Below, in pieces: positions 31,010 through 33,307 of a stretch of DNA of 33,307 nucleotides; positions within the stretch are counted from its first letter, which is position 1; the number at the start of each line of letters is the position of its first letter. The stretch is from positions 1 through 33,307 of the forward strand of contig CASEKR010000024.1 of NCBI GenBank assembly GCA_949288585.1, given 5' to 3'. The DNA comes from an uncultured Bacteroides sp. GTDB taxonomy: Bacteria > Bacteroidota > Bacteroidia > Bacteroidales > Bacteroidaceae. The notes under the pieces were generated by a model, which saw only the letters and a list, made by a program, of their open reading frames with translations, ran no database searches and had not been told where the DNA came from. The translations under genes and the position numbers were made by a program.

Positions 31010-33307
31010 ATGCAATCATTCCATTACATCATCCGGACCCTGCTCCATTCGAAGGGGAGCAATCTGTTGAAGGTCGTGTCCCTCGGCTTGGGACTGGCCA
31101 TGAGCATCCTGCTCTTCTCCCGCGTGGCGTTCGAGCAGAGTTATGACACGTGTTTCAAGGACTACGACCGCCTCTACCAAGTGTGGACACAGTTTACCGT
31201 CAAAGGCGAGAAGTACGATTGGCAGCAACAGAACTCCGGCCCCGTGGTGGGTGCCATTTTCGAGAGTTTTCCCGAACAGGTGGAGTCGGCCACCTGCACC
31301 TGCCGCTGGCTGGCCTCCGACCCACTCTACTACGGCAACACTCGCTTTGACGAGCCGAAGATAGCCGCCGACTCCCTTTTCTTCCGCACGATGGGCATCG
31401 AGGTGCTGAGCGGCAATCCCGTGCAGGACCTCCAGCAGCCCTACGTCATTTACCTCAGCGAGACCTTGGCGCGGCGTATGTTTGGCGGAGAGGATCCCAT
31501 CGGGAAGGTCGTCAGCTACAACTACCAACAGGACCTCACCGTGCGCGGCACCTACGCCGACCTGCCGGACAATACCACGGTGAAGGCCGATGCCGTCATT
31601 TCCCTGCCCCCGTCGTGGGCGGCCGAGGTGGCCAACTATTCATGGAGTGGGGGAGACTCCTATCCGCAATACCTCCGCCTGAAGCCGGGCGTGGATGCCG
31701 AGAGCATCAATAGCCGTCTGGATGCCATGGTCGACAAATATCGTCCGGCGGAGGACAAGAAGTATTTCGGCTATGCGGCCAAGATTGCCCCCTTGCGTGA
31801 CACTTACCGGGGATATGAGGATGTGCAACGCTCCAAGGTCATCTTGCTGGTCATGGGCTTTGCCATTCTCTTCATTGCCGCGCTCAACTATGCGCTTATC
31901 TCCATCTCCTCCCTCTCGCGCCGCGCCAAAGCCGTGGGTGTGCAGAAGTGCAGCGGGGCGAGCGGTGCGGGTATCTTCGGGATGTTCCTGACAGAGACGG
32001 CACTCATTATTATATTGTCCCTTTGCGTGATGGTGTTCCTGCTCTTTGCCTTCCAGGACTTTGTGGAAGATACGGCGAGCACCCGCCTGCACAATCTGCT
32101 GACCTGGCAACGCGCCTGGGTGCCGGCCCTGACGGTGCTCTTGCTCTTCGTGGTGGGCGGTGTCTTGCCGGGACAACTCTTTGCGAGGATACCCGTGACG
32201 CAGGTATTCCGCCGCTACACCGAGGGCAAGAAGGGGTGGAAGCGTCCGTTGCTCTTCGTGCAGTTTGCCGGCGTGGCCTTCATCTGCGGGGTGATGACGA
32301 TGGTGACGGCGCAATATAATTATGTGTTGGACAAGGACATGGGGTTCGACCCTGCCCGGGTGGCCGTATCCACATGGATAGGCGTTAATAGGGATGAAGG
32401 CGAACAGGTGCGGGCGAAGTTCCTCAATATGCCTTATGTGGAGGCGATGACCTATTCTGCCAATTCCAATCCTGTGAGCGGATACAGCGGTACGTTCATT
32501 CCGGGTGAAGATGGACAACCGCTCTTTTCCTCGCGCTATGACGTTTGGGCGGACAATTATGCCGAGGTAATGGGTATGACCCTCTTGCAAGGGCGTATGC
32601 CGCGTGTAGGCAATGAGGCGGTAGTGAACGAGACCTTTGCAGAGATGATGCACTGGGGAAATGACGTAGTGGGTCGCACGCAAGATGTTGACGGGCAACG
32701 CATCAAAGTGGTGGGACTTCTGAAGGATTTCCAGATAGAGGGCTTTTTCCAGAAGCCGATGCCCTTTATTGCTTCCTATATGTATTACCCGTATGGAATC
32801 TTCACTTTCAAACTGAAAGAGCCATTTGGCGACAATCTCTTGAAATTGCAGCAGGCATTGGCCGATGCCTTCCCGGGGCGTAGCATCGATGTTTACTCCC
32901 TGCAACAAAGAGCCGAAAACCTCTACAACCCCGTCTGTGTCCTGCGCAACGCCATGGTGGTGGCCGCCATCGTCATGTTCTTCATCATGCTGATGGGCCT
33001 TCTGGGCTACACCGCCGACGAGGTGCAAAGGCGTTCCAAGGAGATAGCCATCCGCAAGGTCAACGGCGCGGAGGCCGGGGGCATCCTCGAACTGCTGGGG
33101 CGTGACATCCTTTGGGTGGCCTTGCCCGCAGTGCTCATCGGTGTAGGCGCATCGGCCTACGTCAACGAGCTGTGGCTGGACATGTTCTCCGTCACCGTGC
33201 CCGGCGGCTGGGCGGTGTATGTGCTGGTGGCCTTGGTCAACCTGCTGGTCATCCTCGCCTGCGTCCTGTGGCGCACGTGGCACATCGCCAACGAGAACCC
33301 GGTGCTC
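31010..33307 (+). CDS. MacB/FtsX-type ABC transporter permease, 3' end outside the window
   Basis: 766 codons without a stop up to the window edge; the last residues (RTWHIANENPVL) are the usual near-end of this family, so only a few are missing. Layout: membrane helix (about residues 20-40, LKVVSLGLGLAMSILLF), long MacB-like periplasmic domain (PIGKVVSYNYQQDLTVRG), FtsX domain with helices at about 275-300, 325-350 and 375-395, then a second half with a helix near 420 (FAGVAFICGVMTMV), a second periplasmic domain (VVNETFAEMMHW, VVGLLKDFQIEGF) and C-terminal FtsX (EIAIRKVNGAEAGGI). This is the Bacteroidales-type fused permease of efflux or cell-envelope export systems. It has a sigma-54 promoter. 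Confidence 0.92.
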   Translation, partial: MQSFHYIIRTLLHSKGSNLLKVVSLGLGLAMSILLFSRVAFEQSYDTCFKDYDRLYQVWTQFTVKGEKYDWQQQNSGPVVGAIFESFPEQVESATCTCRWLASDPLYYGNTRFDEPKIAADSLFFRTMGIEVLSGNPVQDLQQPYVIYLSETLARRMFGGEDPIGKVVSYNYQQDLTVRGTYADLPDNTTVKADAVISLPPSWAAEVANYSWSGGDSYPQYLRLKPGVDAESINSRLDAMVDKYRPAEDKKYFGYAAKIAPLRDTYRGYEDVQRSKVILLVMGFAILFIAALNYALISISSLSRRAKAVGVQKCSGASGAGIFGMFLTETALIIILSLCVMVFLLFAFQDFVEDTASTRLHNLLTWQRAWVPALTVLLLFVVGGVLPGQLFARIPVTQVFRRYTEGKKGWKRPLLFVQFAGVAFICGVMTMVTAQYNYVLDKDMGFDPARVAVSTWIGVNRDEGEQVRAKFLNMPYVEAMTYSANSNPVSGYSGTFIPGEDGQPLFSSRYDVWADNYAEVMGMTLLQGRMPRVGNEAVVNETFAEMMHWGNDVVGRTQDVDGQRIKVVGLLKDFQIEGFFQKPMPFIASYMYYPYGIFTFKLKEPFGDNLLKLQQALADAFPGRSIDVYSLQQRAENLYNPVCVLRNAMVVAAIVMFFIMLMGLLGYTADEVQRRSKEIAIRKVNGAEAGGILELLGRDILWVALPAVLIGVGASAYVNELWLDMFSVTVPGGWAVYVLVALVNLLVILACVLWRTWHIANENPVL

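Noticed and set aside
31640-33283. 547-codon open frame on the minus strand
   Set aside because: His/Gln/Glu-rich shadow opposite the clear ABC permease; no domain or motif, and a start in the middle of the permease.

Overview
The window looks like chromosomal DNA of a gut-type Bacteroidales (Bacteroides/Phocaeicola-like) bacterium. Reasons: promoters carry the Bacteroidetes -7 motif TAnnTTTG instead of -35/-10 boxes, start codons mostly lack Shine-Dalgarno sequences, prolyl-tRNA synthetase is the archaeal/eukaryotic-like form, lipoprotein signals and a META-domain lipoprotein occur, and the IS remnants are of types common in these genomes. No rRNA, tRNA or CRISPR array was seen.

Layout. 1-3.9 kb is a decayed accessory zone: an IS4-family transposase pseudogene, the 5' end of an IS110-family element with its non-coding leader, a truncated gene, two small overlapping unknown genes, an AT-rich membrane protein gene and a doubly frameshifted gene. 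4.1-11.5 kb (+ strand) is core: META-domain lipoprotein, gyrA, TPR protein, class I/II aminotransferase and a LolC/E-FtsX-type permease. 11.5-18.8 kb (- strand) holds a family 2 glycosyltransferase and a biotin locus: a bioB-bioA fusion, bioF, bioG, bioC and a detached bioD. Together these can take malonyl-ACP to biotin. A short overlapping ORF precedes the bioB-bioA fusion. 19-22.2 kb (+) is proS and dnaB. 22.4-26.3 kb (-) is glgB and an acyl-CoA synthetase-like enzyme. 26.4-30.8 kb (-) is a histidine kinase, a sigma-54-activating response regulator, an outer-membrane-like protein and a calcineurin-like phosphoesterase lipoprotein. 31.0 kb to the end (+) is a MacB/FtsX-type ABC permease that runs off the window.

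Three structures are not explained by the genes. (1) A textbook GG-N10-GC sigma-54 promoter lies before the ABC permease, with two 17-bp TGTC...GACA palindromes 21 bp apart upstream; the NtrC-type regulator encoded 2 kb away is the natural candidate activator. (2) A dispersed intergenic array of CTTAAG-centred palindromes with exact 22-bp period occurs at 13.45 kb and 22.27 kb (60/67 identical), with a weaker relative at 3.89 kb. (3) A 26-bp-arm inverted repeat built from 8-mers sits in the predicted proS leader.
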